Positions 51,798-61,544 of a stretch of 64,000 nucleotides of DNA are shown in pieces (the first letter of the stretch is position 1; each line of letters begins with the position of its first letter). Source of the stretch: Sphingobacteriales bacterium JAD_PAG50586_3 (GTDB lineage: Bacteria > Bacteroidota > Bacteroidia > CAMBQF01). The stretch spans positions 1,258,616 through 1,322,615 of the forward strand of contig CP096135.1 in assembly GCA_023213195.1 (NCBI GenBank), written 5' to 3'. Under the pieces are notes generated by a model. That model had not been told where the DNA came from. It did not search any database and saw only the letters and a list, made by a program, of their open reading frames with translations. Made by a program: the position numbers and the translations under genes.

Positions 51798-54415
51798 TTA
51801 CTCCAACCCTCTCTCTTTATCTAAATACGATTGTACTACATCAATAGCATTAGTAATAACATCGCTTAGCGCAACTATATAAGTACCCGGCTTAGCCAAT
51901 GTAAAAGCATGTTTCAACGCCTCTACTTCTTTAGGTACATATTCGTAAGACTTGTTTGGGTCGTGGCCCTGTATGCCCTCTACCAAAAGGCGCACAATAT
52001 CATCAGCTTCACGTCCGCGAAGGAACTTATCCTGGCGGATGATGATATGGTCAAACATCTCTGCCGATATACGTCCAAGGTTACGTATGTCCTCATCGCG
52101 CCTGTCGCCGGTGCCGGTAATAATACCAATCTTCATTGGCGAATCTATGGTAGACAAAAACTCCTTAATGCCTTTAAAGCCTTCGGGGTTGTGGGCAAAG
52201 TCAATCAGTACTTTATATTCTTTAAAGTCGAAGATGTTCATACGCCCCGGTGTTTGCGCTGCCGATGGTATAAAGGTGTCTAAACACGTGCGGATGTCTT
52301 CAATGCTAAAACCATAAACGTAGGTAGCCAATGTAGCGGCAAGCACATTGCTAATCATAAACTTAACTGTGCCGCCAAACGTAAGCGGTATGCTGCTGGC
52401 CTTTTCTACACGAAATTTCCACTCGCCTTTTTTAATGGTTATAAAACCATTCTCGTATATAGCCGCTACGCCTCCTTTTTTGCAATGTTCAATAATAACC
52501 GGGTTGTTTTCATCTAAGCTAAAATAAGCCACATTACAATCAACCTGGTTGGCAATGGCAACGGTGTAGGGGTTGTCGGCATTTAGAACAGTATAGCCGG
52601 TGCGCTTAACACTTTTGGCAACTACTGCTTTTACATTAGCCATATCCTTTAGCGTATGTATATCGCTAAGACCCATGTGGTCTTCTTGTATGTTGGTAAC
52701 CACCGCTACATCGCACTTGCTAAAACCCAAGCCTGCACGTAAAATACCACCGCGGGCAGTTTCTAAAACCGCAAAATCTACCGTAGGGTCGCGTAGTACA
52801 AACTCGGCACTAACCGGGCCGGTAGTATCGCCTTTGGTAAGCATGGTGTTTTGTACATATATACCGTCTGATGTGGTAAAGCCAACCCTGTGCCCATTAT
52901 TTTTTACAATGTGGGCAATAAGGCGTGTGGTGGTGGTTTTACCATTGGTGCCCGTTACCGCTATAATAGGTATGCGGCAGCTTTTGCCTGTTGGGTAAAG
53001 CATATCAATAACCGGTGCTGCAACGTTGCGGGGCAGGCCTTTGGCAGGCGCTAAGTGCATACGGAAACCCGGTGCTGCATTAACCTCTAACACTACAGCG
53101 CCAGTTTTAATCATAGGTTCACTAAGGTTTTGGCCCATAATATCAATACCGCAAATATCCAGCCCTATAACCCGCGATATACGCTCGCAGATAAAAATAT
53201 TATCTGGGTGCATCATGTCTGTAACATCGGTAGATGTGCCACCGGTGCTAAGGTTGGCTGTGCCTTTTAAATAACATTTTTCATCTTCAGGCAAAACGGT
53301 ATCTAACGTGTAGTTGTTTTTAGCCAGTTGGTCTAATGTTTCTTTATCAATGCTAATTTCGGTAAGTACATTTTCGTGCCCGTAGCCACGGCGTGGGTCC
53401 AGGTTTTCATTATCAATAAGCTGTTGTATGGTAGACATACCATCGCCAATAACATGGGCAGGCTCACGCAGGGCGGCGGCAATAAACTTGTTGTTTATCA
53501 CCAAAACCCTAAAATCGTAGCCAGTAATAAATTTCTCTACAATAATGCGGCGCGAGTATTTTTTGGCATGGTGAAAGGCTTCGTAAGCGGCTTCTTCAGT
53601 TTTTACATTAATAGAAGCACCTTTACCGTGGTTACCATCCAGTGGTTTAAACACCAGCGGAAAGCCTACTTTAGAAATTACTTCAGCTACTTCAGATTCT
53701 TTAGATATGCACATACCCTAGCAACAGGTATAGCAGCTTCCTGTAACATGCGTTTGGTTTCGTCTTTATTGCTGGCAAGGTCTACAGCAATAGAGCTGGT
53801 ACGGTCTGTCATGGTAGCGCGGAAACGTACCTGGTTTACCCCGTAGCCCAACTGCACCAACGATTCTCCATTTAAACGAATGTATGGAATGTCGCGCGCA
53901 ATGGCCTCATCAACAATAGAGCCGGTACTAGGGCCAAAACGGGTGTTTTCGCGTATTTTACGCATCTCCGTAATGTCGGCATCAAGGTCATAATCAACAC
54001 CATCAATAAGTGCTTGGGCAATATCTACCGATGCTTTGGCAGCATACAACCCCACTTTTTCTTCCATGTAAGAGAATACCACGTTGTACACACCATCGGT
54101 GCCTGTACCGCGCGTGCGACCAAAGCCACACTCCATACCGGCAATAGTTTGTATCTCCAAAGCTATATGCTCAATAACATGGCCCATCCAGGTGCCTTCT
54201 TTTACACGCTCAAAAAAGCCACCGGCATGGTTTTTAGAACAGCGGTGAGAGCGCATACTCGGTATCATAGCCTCCAATCGCTCTAAAAAACCGTCAATTG
54301 TATTGGTTGGGCGTTGCTCCATCTCCTCCAAATCCAGCTTCATTACAATCAGCTTTTTGCGGTAGTTGCTCCAGTAATTTGGCCCCCTAAGGGCTTTTAT
54401 CTCTATAATTTTCAT
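51798..54415 (-). CDS. cphA: Cyanophycin synthetase (frameshifted)
   Basis: Two frames make one ~873-residue enzyme that builds the storage polymer multi-L-arginyl-poly-L-aspartate using ATP. The N-terminal part (MKIIEIKALRGPNYWSNYRK) and ATP-grasp region (GFPLVFKPLDGNHGKGASIN, residues ~255-275) add Asp/Arg; the Mur-ligase-like C-terminal half has GTNGKTTTTRLIAHI and LIDFAHNPEGF. The break at 53715-53720 is one G short: with four G it reads VARGMCISKESEVAEV. It faces cphB across a 131-base divergent promoter region. Confidence 0.93.
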
Positions 54416-54487
54416 GTTTACGGTTGTTGTAGATAGTGTTACCTATAAACAGCAATATGTTTAAAATATGGTAACAATGTGTTAAGC

Positions 54488-54495
54488 CAAATATA
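54488..54495 (-). promoter_or_regulatory. Promoter box for cphA
   Basis: Minus strand TATATTTG, full match, about 73 bases upstream of the cphA ATG. Confidence 0.5.
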
Positions 54496-54515
54496 AATTA
54501 TAATAGCATTTGCGG

Positions 54516-54523
54516 TAACTTTG
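54516..54523 (+). promoter_or_regulatory. Promoter box for cphB
   Basis: TAACTTTG, full match, 23 bases upstream of the cphB ATG. The two boxes are 20 bases apart and back to back, so the genes may be co-regulated. Confidence 0.5.
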
Positions 54524-54546
54524 CCGTAAAATAATTTAATCCACTT

Positions 54547-55412
54547 ATGAGTATTCCACAAGGTAAGCTGATTATTATAGGCGGGGCCATTGATACGGGC
54601 AGCTTCACAGAAACTACATTTGACTAAGGCGGTTAACATGAATTTTTTTGAGCGTGGCATCCTCAAGCGCATCCTTACCGAGTCTGAAAACGATAAGGAA
54701 TCGCGTATAGAAATTGTTACTACAGCCTCTAATATCCCTGAAAAGGTTGGCGAGGAATACATAAAAGCATACGAGCAGCTTGGTGTAACCAATATTGGTG
54801 TGCTGAATATAAAAAAGAGGGAAGAGGCTAATGCTGAGGAGTTTACCGATAGGCTTAAAAATGCCGATGTGGTTATTTTTACCGGCGGCGACCAGCTAAG
54901 GCTTACCTCTATTTTTGGGGGCACGGCTTTTCACCACTTGTTGCTTGATAAATACATGAACAGCAATATTGTTATTGCAGGTACATCGGCAGGTGCAGCA
55001 GCCAGCTCTAATAATATGATTTACCAGGGCAGCAGCCATGGAAGCTTTGCTGAAAGGCGAGGTTAAAATTACCGGAGGGTTGGGTTTGATAAATAATGTA
55101 ATTATTGATACGCACTTTGTGCAACGCGGGCGCATTGGCCGTTTGTTGTATGCTTGCGCCAGCAACCCCATTAACTTGGGCATAGGACTAGGCGAAGATA
55201 CCGGCCTGGTTATTACCAACGGCCAAACCATGGAAGCTATAGGTTCGGGCTTAATTATTTTGGTTGATGGCACACATATGCGCCATACTAACCTTACCGA
55301 TGTAGAAATGGGCGAACCTGTTTCTATAGAAAACCTGATTGTACACGTTATGGCTATTGGCGACAATTTCGACCTGCGCACTAAAAAACTGACTATCGCC
55401 CCCGCAAAGTGA
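54547..55412 (+). CDS. cphB: Cyanophycinase (two frameshifts)
   Basis: Starts MSIPQGKLIIIGGAIDTGSF and stops early at 54627, but removing one T near 54626 gives DKAVNMNFFERGILKRIL. A second break near 55034-55037 (one C too many) joins IYQGSS to MEALLKGEVKITGGL. The repaired protein is ~288 residues, normal for CphB. It is a serine exopeptidase that releases beta-Asp-Arg dipeptides from cyanophycin. The nucleophile lies in AGTSAGAAASS; GGDQLRLTS and IIDTHFVQRGR (His) complete the family pattern. Confidence 0.9.
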
Positions 55413-55464
55413 TAATTGAGGAAACAGAACCTACAGTAAAAATTGATTAGTTCATTATTATTGA

Positions 55465-55971
55465 ATGACCTACGTTTTATCAATTGATAAAAATGAAGAC
55501 GGAACCTGTTTTTTTCATACAGATTATATAGATGTACCTTTTCTTGCCAATGCATTAGACGGGAATGCAAACATTCAAATTCATGGAATTTTTAAATGCC
55601 AGTGGTGGGTTAACAAGGAGTATTTTTATTTAGAGCCTAATAATTCTGATTTTAAAGTAGCCAAAGATTTAGATTCATTTATTAATGGCAAGATTGCAAT
55701 AAGCGATATTTTTGAGGTTTTTGAAATTGAGCTAAAGGCCGATGCTGAAATAAACTACATTGGCTCACATGAAGATATGGTATGGTTTGGCTTGAAAGAA
55801 AGTGAAAATTACCTTAATAAATTTAAAAGAATACTTAGTGCATCTGATAAGCTCAACAATCAAAAATTAAGTAAACTACTTGATTTATGTAATCAGAATA
55901 TCGGGAATTATCTTTTCTACGATACAGTAACAGATAGCATTGAAATATACCCTGAGCTTTACGGCAACTAA
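55465..55971 (+). CDS. Unknown AT-rich protein between cphB and the isoaspartyl peptidase gene
   Basis: 168 residues, acidic, with many Asn, Ile, Phe and no signal peptide. It opens MTYVLSIDKNEDGTCFFHTD and has IHGIFKCQWWVNKEYFYLEP in the first half; the second half is helical. A + T content is above that of its neighbours. The shape recalls immunity-like or SMI1-unrelated small proteins, but I recognise no family. It overlaps the 3' end of the convergent iaaA gene by 4 bases. Confidence 0.6.
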   Translation: MTYVLSIDKNEDGTCFFHTDYIDVPFLANALDGNANIQIHGIFKCQWWVNKEYFYLEPNNSDFKVAKDLDSFINGKIAISDIFEVFEIELKADAEINYIGSHEDMVWFGLKESENYLNKFKRILSASDKLNNQKLSKLLDLCNQNIGNYLFYDTVTDSIEIYPELYGN

Positions 55972-56912
55972 GCTTCGTAAATACCGATATACGTTTCCTC
56001 TCCGCTTTTTTTACTAGCCCTATACATTCCCTCCGAGTTAAATGGCAGTTCAATATTGCCTTGTGCATCTAGGGCAATAAGGCCACCTTCGCCGCCTAAT
56101 TTTACCAGTTTGTCTTGTACAACAATATCACAAGCTTCTTTCAGCGATAGGCCTTTGTATTCCATTAAACAGGAAATATCGTAGGCAACTACGGCACGTA
56201 TGAAATACTCACCATGGCCGGTGCACGATATTGCACAGGTATTATTGTTTGCATAAGTGCCCGAACCTATTACCGGACTATCGCCTACACGTCCGTATTT
56301 TTTGTTAGTCATGCCCCCGGTTGATGTGCCTGCGGCAATATTTCCGTGCACGTCTAACGCTACACAACCAACAGTGCCAAACTTCTTCTCCCCATTTTCA
56401 AAATCATCTTCGGTATGGTCTAATACTATGCTGTCGCTTTCTTTGGCTTTTTGTAGTTGCTCAAAACGCATCGGCACAAAAAAGTATTCATCGTCGGCAA
56501 ACTCAGCGCCTGCCTTTTCGGCAAACTCCATAGCGCCCAAACCAGCCAGCATAACATGCTCACTTTGGTCCATAACGGCGCGTGATAGTTTAATAGGGTT
56601 TTTAATATTCTGCACACCCGCTACAGCTCCTGCACGTAAATCCTTCCCATCCATTAGCGATGCGTCCATCTCGTTCTTGCCCATATTGGTAAATACAGAG
56701 CCCTTACCTGCATTAAAAAGGGGATTGTTTTCAAGCGATACAATAGCAGCCTCAACAGCATCTAACGCACTGCCATTAGCCATTAAAATAACTTCGCCGG
56801 CGTTTATGGCATCGGCTAATGCTTGTTTGTATTCTGCTTCTTTTTCGGGTGTCATGGTGCTGCGTAAAATAGTGCCTGCACCTCCGTGTATTGCTATAGC
56901 GTACTTGCTCAT
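55968..56912 (-). CDS. iaaA: Isoaspartyl peptidase / plant-type L-asparaginase
   Basis: I choose MSKYAIAIHGGAGTIL at 56912, 3 codons inside the longest frame. The Ntn hydrolase cleaves itself before the Thr in FGTVGCVALD, which then becomes the nucleophile. GTSTGGMTNKKYGRVGDSP and GTGxxF-like GHGEYFIR form the substrate pocket. It splits beta-aspartyl dipeptides, so it would turn the beta-Asp-Arg made by cyanophycinase into Asp and Arg. About 315 residues, normal length. Confidence 0.93.
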   Translation of the reverse strand: MSKYAIAIHGGAGTILRSTMTPEKEAEYKQALADAINAGEVILMANGSALDAVEAAIVSLENNPLFNAGKGSVFTNMGKNEMDASLMDGKDLRAGAVAGVQNIKNPIKLSRAVMDQSEHVMLAGLGAMEFAEKAGAEFADDEYFFVPMRFEQLQKAKESDSIVLDHTEDDFENGEKKFGTVGCVALDVHGNIAAGTSTGGMTNKKYGRVGDSPVIGSGTYANNNTCAISCTGHGEYFIRAVVAYDISCLMEYKGLSLKEACDIVVQDKLVKLGGEGGLIALDAQGNIELPFNSEGMYRASKKSGEETYIGIYEA

Positions 56913-56947
56913 CAGTATCAATTTGAATAAGCAATATTAGGTAAAAA

Positions 56948-57321
56948 TTATTCGTCACAATCTAAAAAATATACGGCTACATTACCATCTCTTTTAACTA
57001 TAAACTCTTTTGAACCGGCTTTCTTAATTACTGAATCGCCTACCGAATAAGTGTAATTTTCAGGAAACCCTATTTTGCTTATTTCTTTATCTATATTTAA
57101 GCTTATTGCCTTTTTAAGATTATCTATAGCAACTTGGCCAACCGGGTGCCCCTAGCCTGACATCATTGTAATAACACCTTTTACTTCAAGGCCTTTTGTT
57201 TTACAATCATACGTGTTTTGCCAACTGTCTTTTTTAAAATGAAAAAGTAAATGAAAGATCCACTCAAAAATAGATACAAGGGTAAAATCAGAATAGTTCG
57301 GTATTTTTCAGGTATAAGCAT
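56948..57321 (-). CDS. Small membrane-anchored protein of unknown function (frameshift and in-frame TAG)
   Basis: Found by joining frames: MLIPEKYRTILILPLYLFLSG gives a membrane anchor; one more A in the six-A run near 57230 restores ILKKDSWQNTYDCKTKGLEV; the frame then meets a TAG at 57152-57154 and continues GHPVGQVAIDNLKKA to VYFLDCDE and TAA at 56948. Repaired, it has ~124 residues. The TAG lies in GGCTAGG, like the TAG in the giant gene. No family is recognised; it may be a real pseudogene. Confidence 0.45.
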
Positions 57322-57404
57322 ACGGCATATAAAAGTAGATAATTACTCCACCGAACAAAAATCAATTTTGCTGGGTTTCATAAATAACACATAACCTGAA
57401 AATT

Positions 57405-57581
57405 ATGAAACTTAGCACCTTTTATTCAGCACTTATAATAGTATTAATAGTAACCTTTTTACCCGGATGCGAAATTATCGGCGATATATTTAAGGCCGGT
57501 GTTTGGGTAGGGGTACTAATGGTAGCAGCTGTTATAGCAGTTATTATATTTATTATAAGTAAACTTAGCGGCAGAAAATAA
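57405..57581 (+). CDS. Small membrane lipoprotein-like protein (58 residues)
   Basis: MKLSTFYSALIIVLIVTFLP then GCEIIGDIFKAG, then a second hydrophobic stretch and SKLSGRK. The Cys after LPG fits a lipobox loosely. The G.IFKAG.W.G motif followed by one membrane helix is a small-protein form I know from many Bacteroidota genomes; its function is unknown. It is too short for most gene callers. A bidirectional terminator follows. Confidence 0.65.
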   Translation: MKLSTFYSALIIVLIVTFLPGCEIIGDIFKAGVWVGVLMVAAVIAVIIFIISKLSGRK

Positions 57582-57586
57582 ACGCA

Positions 57587-57621
57587 TAAAAAAAGTCCTC
57601 CTAATTCTGGGAGGACTTTTA
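57587..57621. terminator. Bidirectional terminator
   Basis: AAAAAGTCCTCC TAATTCT GGGAGGACTTTT with A and T tracts on the two sides, between the 58-residue gene and the convergent T9SS cargo gene. Confidence 0.88.
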
Positions 57622-57642
57622 AAATATTAAGTAGAAGAATAG

Positions 57643-60600
57643 CTATTCTTTCACAATTTTTCGTGTGGTGTTTCTGCCCGCACTATCATTAATTGTAAGT
57701 AAATAAACACCCGGAGCATACGTGCTTAAATCTACTATTTGGGTAGATGATGTGATGTTGCTTTGTACTAGCCTGCGCCCCGTAACATCAAACAAAGTAT
57801 AAACAAGTTTTTCGGTGTTAATATTATCTGTTTTGATAAATATGTTGCCTGTAGTTGGGTTAGGATAAACATCAACAGAAGCATACAATTCATTAATGCC
57901 AATAGTGCTAATGTTTATTACGTTTGATGTATCTGAACAGTTGCCATCACTAACTACTACAGAGTAGTTTCCGTTTTGGGTTGCGGTGTAGTTTTGGCCC
58001 GTAGCATTATTAATAGGGCTTCCGTTTAATAACCATTGGTAACCATCAAAAGTACCTGTGCTTAGGTTTACGTTATTGCTAACTGTAGCTACAGGGTTTA
58101 AGGAAATAACAGTAAGGTCTAATGCTTCAATGCTATCACAGCCTTGCGATGATACCAGGGTGTCGTAATACATTCCATCAACACTATATTCATTACCTTG
58201 AAAAGAATACGATTCCCCATCGCAAATAGTAGCGCTATTAAATACAATCAGTATAGGTAAAACGTTTAGCGTTGCAATGGTAGATGTGGCATTGCCGCAA
58301 TCGCTGGTAATAGATACGCTGTAATTGCCATTGTTTGCAACAGTTGCATTAGTTACTGTATAGCTTGCACTGTTAGTGCCTACAGGGTTGCCATTAAATA
58401 GCCATTGATATTGCAAGTTGCTGCCTACAGCAGTAACGGTAAACGTGGCATCGCCATTAAAGCATGGCGTAACAGATTGCGGGTTTTGTGTAATGGTTAA
58501 TGATGATGTAACCGTTACTGCCCTGTCGGCAGTAGTTGGGCTGCCACAAGTACCTGTAGCAGTGGCACGCACGGTAAAGTTGCCTGTAACGTTGCTTACA
58601 ACACCTGTTGTTGGGTTAATGGTAGCCCCTGTGCCGCCAACAATGCTATACGTTATACCTGTTGAATTAGTAGCTGTTGCAGTATAGGTGCTTGCGCCAT
58701 TGGTACATAGCGATGTTGCTCCTGCTGTAAATGTTGGCGTACCAACAGTTGGTGTAACAGTAACTGCTCTATCGGCAGTAGTGGGTCCACCACAAGTACC
58801 CGTAGCAGTAGCACGTACAGTAAAGTTGCCTGTAACGTTGCTTACAACACCTGTTGTTGTATTTATGGTTGCGCCAACGCCACCTACAATGCTGTAGGTA
58901 ATACCTGTTGAATTAGTAGCTGTTGCTGTGTATGTATCTGTTGCACCAGCGCATAATGTAGTTGCACCGGCAGTAAATGTTGGGCTTCCAACGGCTGGGG
59001 TAACAGTAACTGTTCTATCGGCAGTAGTGGGTCCACCACAAGTGCCTGTAGCTGTTGCACGCACGGTAAAGTTGCCTGTTACATTGCTTACAGCACCTGT
59101 AGTTGTATTTATGGTTGCGCCAACACCACCTACAATGCTATAGGTAATGCCCGTTGAATTAGTAGCTGTTGCTGTGTAAGTATCTGTTGCACCTGCACAT
59201 AATGTAGTTGCGCCTGTTGTAAAGGTGGGTGTACCTACACTTGGGGTAATAGTTACTACCCTGTCTGCAGTAGTAGGGCTGCCACAAGTACCTGTAGCGG
59301 TAGCACGCACGGTAAAGTTGCCTGTTACGCTGCTTACAACACCTGTAGTAGAATTAATGGTAGCGCCAACACCGCCTACAATGCTATAAGCAATAGAGGT
59401 TGAATTAGTTGCTGTTGCGGTATATGTACTTGTGCCACCAATGCATAGTGTTGTTGCCCCTGCTGTAAATGTTGGTGTACCTACGTTAGGGGTAATAGTA
59501 ATATCAATAGTACGCGGTGTGCTGCTACAGCCGTTATTAGCGGTAACACTAAGTGTGCCTCCTGTAGCGTTGCTGGCAAAATTAAGGATAACGCTATTGC
59601 CACTGCCGTTTATAGTAACGTTAGAGCCGCTGTAACTCCAGGTATAAGTAACGTTTTGGTCGTTAGGTACTGTATATACAACCCCTGATTGGCCCGCACA
59701 TGCAGTTGCCGAAGAGGCTGTAAAAGCGCCGGGTTGTGCAGGCGGTGTGCAGCCTGCGGTAACACGGCCTGTTACTTCGGCACCGCTTAGTGGTGCTGTA
59801 GCCTGCGATAAACCGTTTGCTACAATATTGGTTGCCGATGGTGTAGAGGCATAGCCTGTCCAGTTTGTGTTAGGCAGGTATATGTAGCTGGCCGACATGG
59901 GTGCGAAAGCGCCTACTAAATCAGCCGCTTGAAAGGTAAAAGTAGCATCGTAAGTGTAGCCACCCGGGGCCGATTCTTCTGAAAAATGCCAGTAGCGCGA
60001 TATGTAGCTGGTTGCAGTGCCATCGTTAGGGTGTTGCGCATCAACTACCCTTACCCCAAATGTGCGTTGTGCAGCATTGGTGGTAAAGTTTAATGTTACA
60101 GGAGAATACTCGCCAATGCTGGTAATTTCACCTACCGGGAAGGTAAACGATTGTCCACCCGATGGAATAACTTTTTTAACCTCACCATTGCCATTAGTAA
60201 CAATCATTTTAAGGTTTGTTAGGCTAACAGGGCTATAATCGGCAGTTACACCAAAGGTAAAGTTGTAATTACCAATAAGCAGTCGGCCATTGGTAAAATA
60301 AACCCTGTGTGTAACAGTAACATCAGAGCCTAACGATGTTCCATTGGTAGTTGGGTTAGCTATGTCAAGGTCGTAAAGGTTGCTACCGTTCATAGTTAGC
60401 ACCTGCGTACCCGAACCGGTAACAACAACTTCGCCTGTGCGGGCTATAAATGTGCCGTTATTGGTAAAATTTACAGCAAACTCAATGTTCTTAATATTAG
60501 TTGCATCGCCTGTGCCTGATGCATCAAGCGTAGCGCCGGTGTTAATGGTTAACGAACCTCGTATGTCAATCCAGGCGGCTAAGCCATTTACCAAACGTTT

Positions 60601-61461
60601 AGTTCCTCCGCCTGAAATAATTACATTGTTATAGTAAGTAGTGCTGTTTCCACACCACACATCTTGCGTACCACTTGGCGCGTAAAACTCAATGGTATTT
60701 CCGGTTTGCATAGTTAGTGTAACGTTAGGGTCTACCGTAGCACCTGTTACACCTCTTACCCCTGTTGGGTTAGCTGTACGCAATGTGCCAACTAAACTAA
60801 TGCTTGATGTAATGTTACCCACCTCGGTTATAAGGTAGGTTGATGCATCTAACGCTCCATTTATGAATGATACCAATGCGCCTGAAATGCCAATATTACA
60901 TTGCAGTGCTATGGTTGCTCCTGTTGCAATAGTAAATTTTCTAAACTGTGTGGTGCCGCTACCACTTATAGTTTTGGCGGTGCCGGTAAATGTAAATTCG
61001 CCACTGCTATTGCCATAGCTTAATGTACCATTATTTACCAGGTTGCCCGCTGTGCTTATTTCTGTTTGGTTATTTAATATACAACCTGAGTTTACAGTAA
61101 CATCGCCGGTGGCAACCAAATCGAAGTTAACGCCGGTTACAGCAACTGTTATGTTGTTTAGTATAGAAAATTGACCAATAGTGCGCGTTGCGGCAAGGTT
61201 TAGCGTAATACTGGTTCCTGCTTGCGCACCGGAGGTATTGCTTACATCTGAGCCATCAACAACATAATTGGTAGTTGCGCTTGTGGTAATTGTGCCGCCA
61301 ACAGGAGCACCACCTAACGATGTGCTCCAGGCTGTACCTGTAGTAAAATCAGCAGTGGCTAAATCGCCCCCTACATAAAAATAGGTTTGGCTGTAGGCCG
61401 ATGTAATACTTAATACTAAAACAATAAGTGTTAAAGTTTTGGTGTAGATATACTTAGACAT
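57643..61461 (-). CDS. Large T9SS-exported protein with Ig-like repeats
   Basis: I choose MSKYIYTKTLTLIVLVLSIT at 61461; a longer frame from 61512 would add 17 residues without a better signal peptide. About 1,272 residues. The N-terminal ~580 residues are short-strand repeats (like the giant protein). Four near-identical ~82-residue Ig-like repeats follow (about 58500-59500), then an Ig domain with NPQSVTPCFNGDATF and YQWLFNGNPVG, then the sorting domain VYPNPTTGNIFIKTD to KIVKE. Exported by T9SS and probably fixed at the surface. Confidence 0.85.
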   Translation of the reverse strand: MSKYIYTKTLTLIVLVLSITSAYSQTYFYVGGDLATADFTTGTAWSTSLGGAPVGGTITTSATTNYVVDGSDVSNTSGAQAGTSITLNLAATRTIGQFSILNNITVAVTGVNFDLVATGDVTVNSGCILNNQTEISTAGNLVNNGTLSYGNSSGEFTFTGTAKTISGSGTTQFRKFTIATGATIALQCNIGISGALVSFINGALDASTYLITEVGNITSSISLVGTLRTANPTGVRGVTGATVDPNVTLTMQTGNTIEFYAPSGTQDVWCGNSTTYYNNVIISGGGTKRLVNGLAAWIDIRGSLTINTGATLDASGTGDATNIKNIEFAVNFTNNGTFIARTGEVVVTGSGTQVLTMNGSNLYDLDIANPTTNGTSLGSDVTVTHRVYFTNGRLLIGNYNFTFGVTADYSPVSLTNLKMIVTNGNGEVKKVIPSGGQSFTFPVGEITSIGEYSPVTLNFTTNAAQRTFGVRVVDAQHPNDGTATSYISRYWHFSEESAPGGYTYDATFTFQAADLVGAFAPMSASYIYLPNTNWTGYASTPSATNIVANGLSQATAPLSGAEVTGRVTAGCTPPAQPGAFTASSATACAGQSGVVYTVPNDQNVTYTWSYSGSNVTINGSGNSVILNFASNATGGTLSVTANNGCSSTPRTIDITITPNVGTPTFTAGATTLCIGGTSTYTATATNSTSIAYSIVGGVGATINSTTGVVSSVTGNFTVRATATGTCGSPTTADRVVTITPSVGTPTFTTGATTLCAGATDTYTATATNSTGITYSIVGGVGATINTTTGAVSNVTGNFTVRATATGTCGGPTTADRTVTVTPAVGSPTFTAGATTLCAGATDTYTATATNSTGITYSIVGGVGATINTTTGVVSNVTGNFTVRATATGTCGGPTTADRAVTVTPTVGTPTFTAGATSLCTNGASTYTATATNSTGITYSIVGGTGATINPTTGVVSNVTGNFTVRATATGTCGSPTTADRAVTVTSSLTITQNPQSVTPCFNGDATFTVTAVGSNLQYQWLFNGNPVGTNSASYTVTNATVANNGNYSVSITSDCGNATSTIATLNVLPILIVFNSATICDGESYSFQGNEYSVDGMYYDTLVSSQGCDSIEALDLTVISLNPVATVSNNVNLSTGTFDGYQWLLNGSPINNATGQNYTATQNGNYSVVVSDGNCSDTSNVINISTIGINELYASVDVYPNPTTGNIFIKTDNINTEKLVYTLFDVTGRRLVQSNITSSTQIVDLSTYAPGVYLLTINDSAGRNTTRKIVKE
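58500..59500 (-). repeat. Four tandem ~246-base coding repeats
   Basis: Each encodes PTF..GATTLC...TYTATATNSTGI.YSIVGG and VTGNFTVRATATGTCG.PTTADR (given in two parts). The copies are almost identical over long stretches, the middle two most of all. Confidence 0.85.
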
Positions 61462-61491
61462 AAAGATGTTTTTTAACACCGCAAATATCAA

Positions 61492-61528
61492 CAAAAAAGC
61501 CTGTATTGGCAAGCAATACAGGCTTTTC
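61492..61528 (-). terminator. Terminator after the beta-propeller T9SS gene
   Basis: On the minus strand AGCCTGTATTG CTTGC CAATACAGGCT followed by TTTTT: an 11-base perfect stem. Confidence 0.88.
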
Positions 61529-61544
61529 TAATTAAACACTAATG

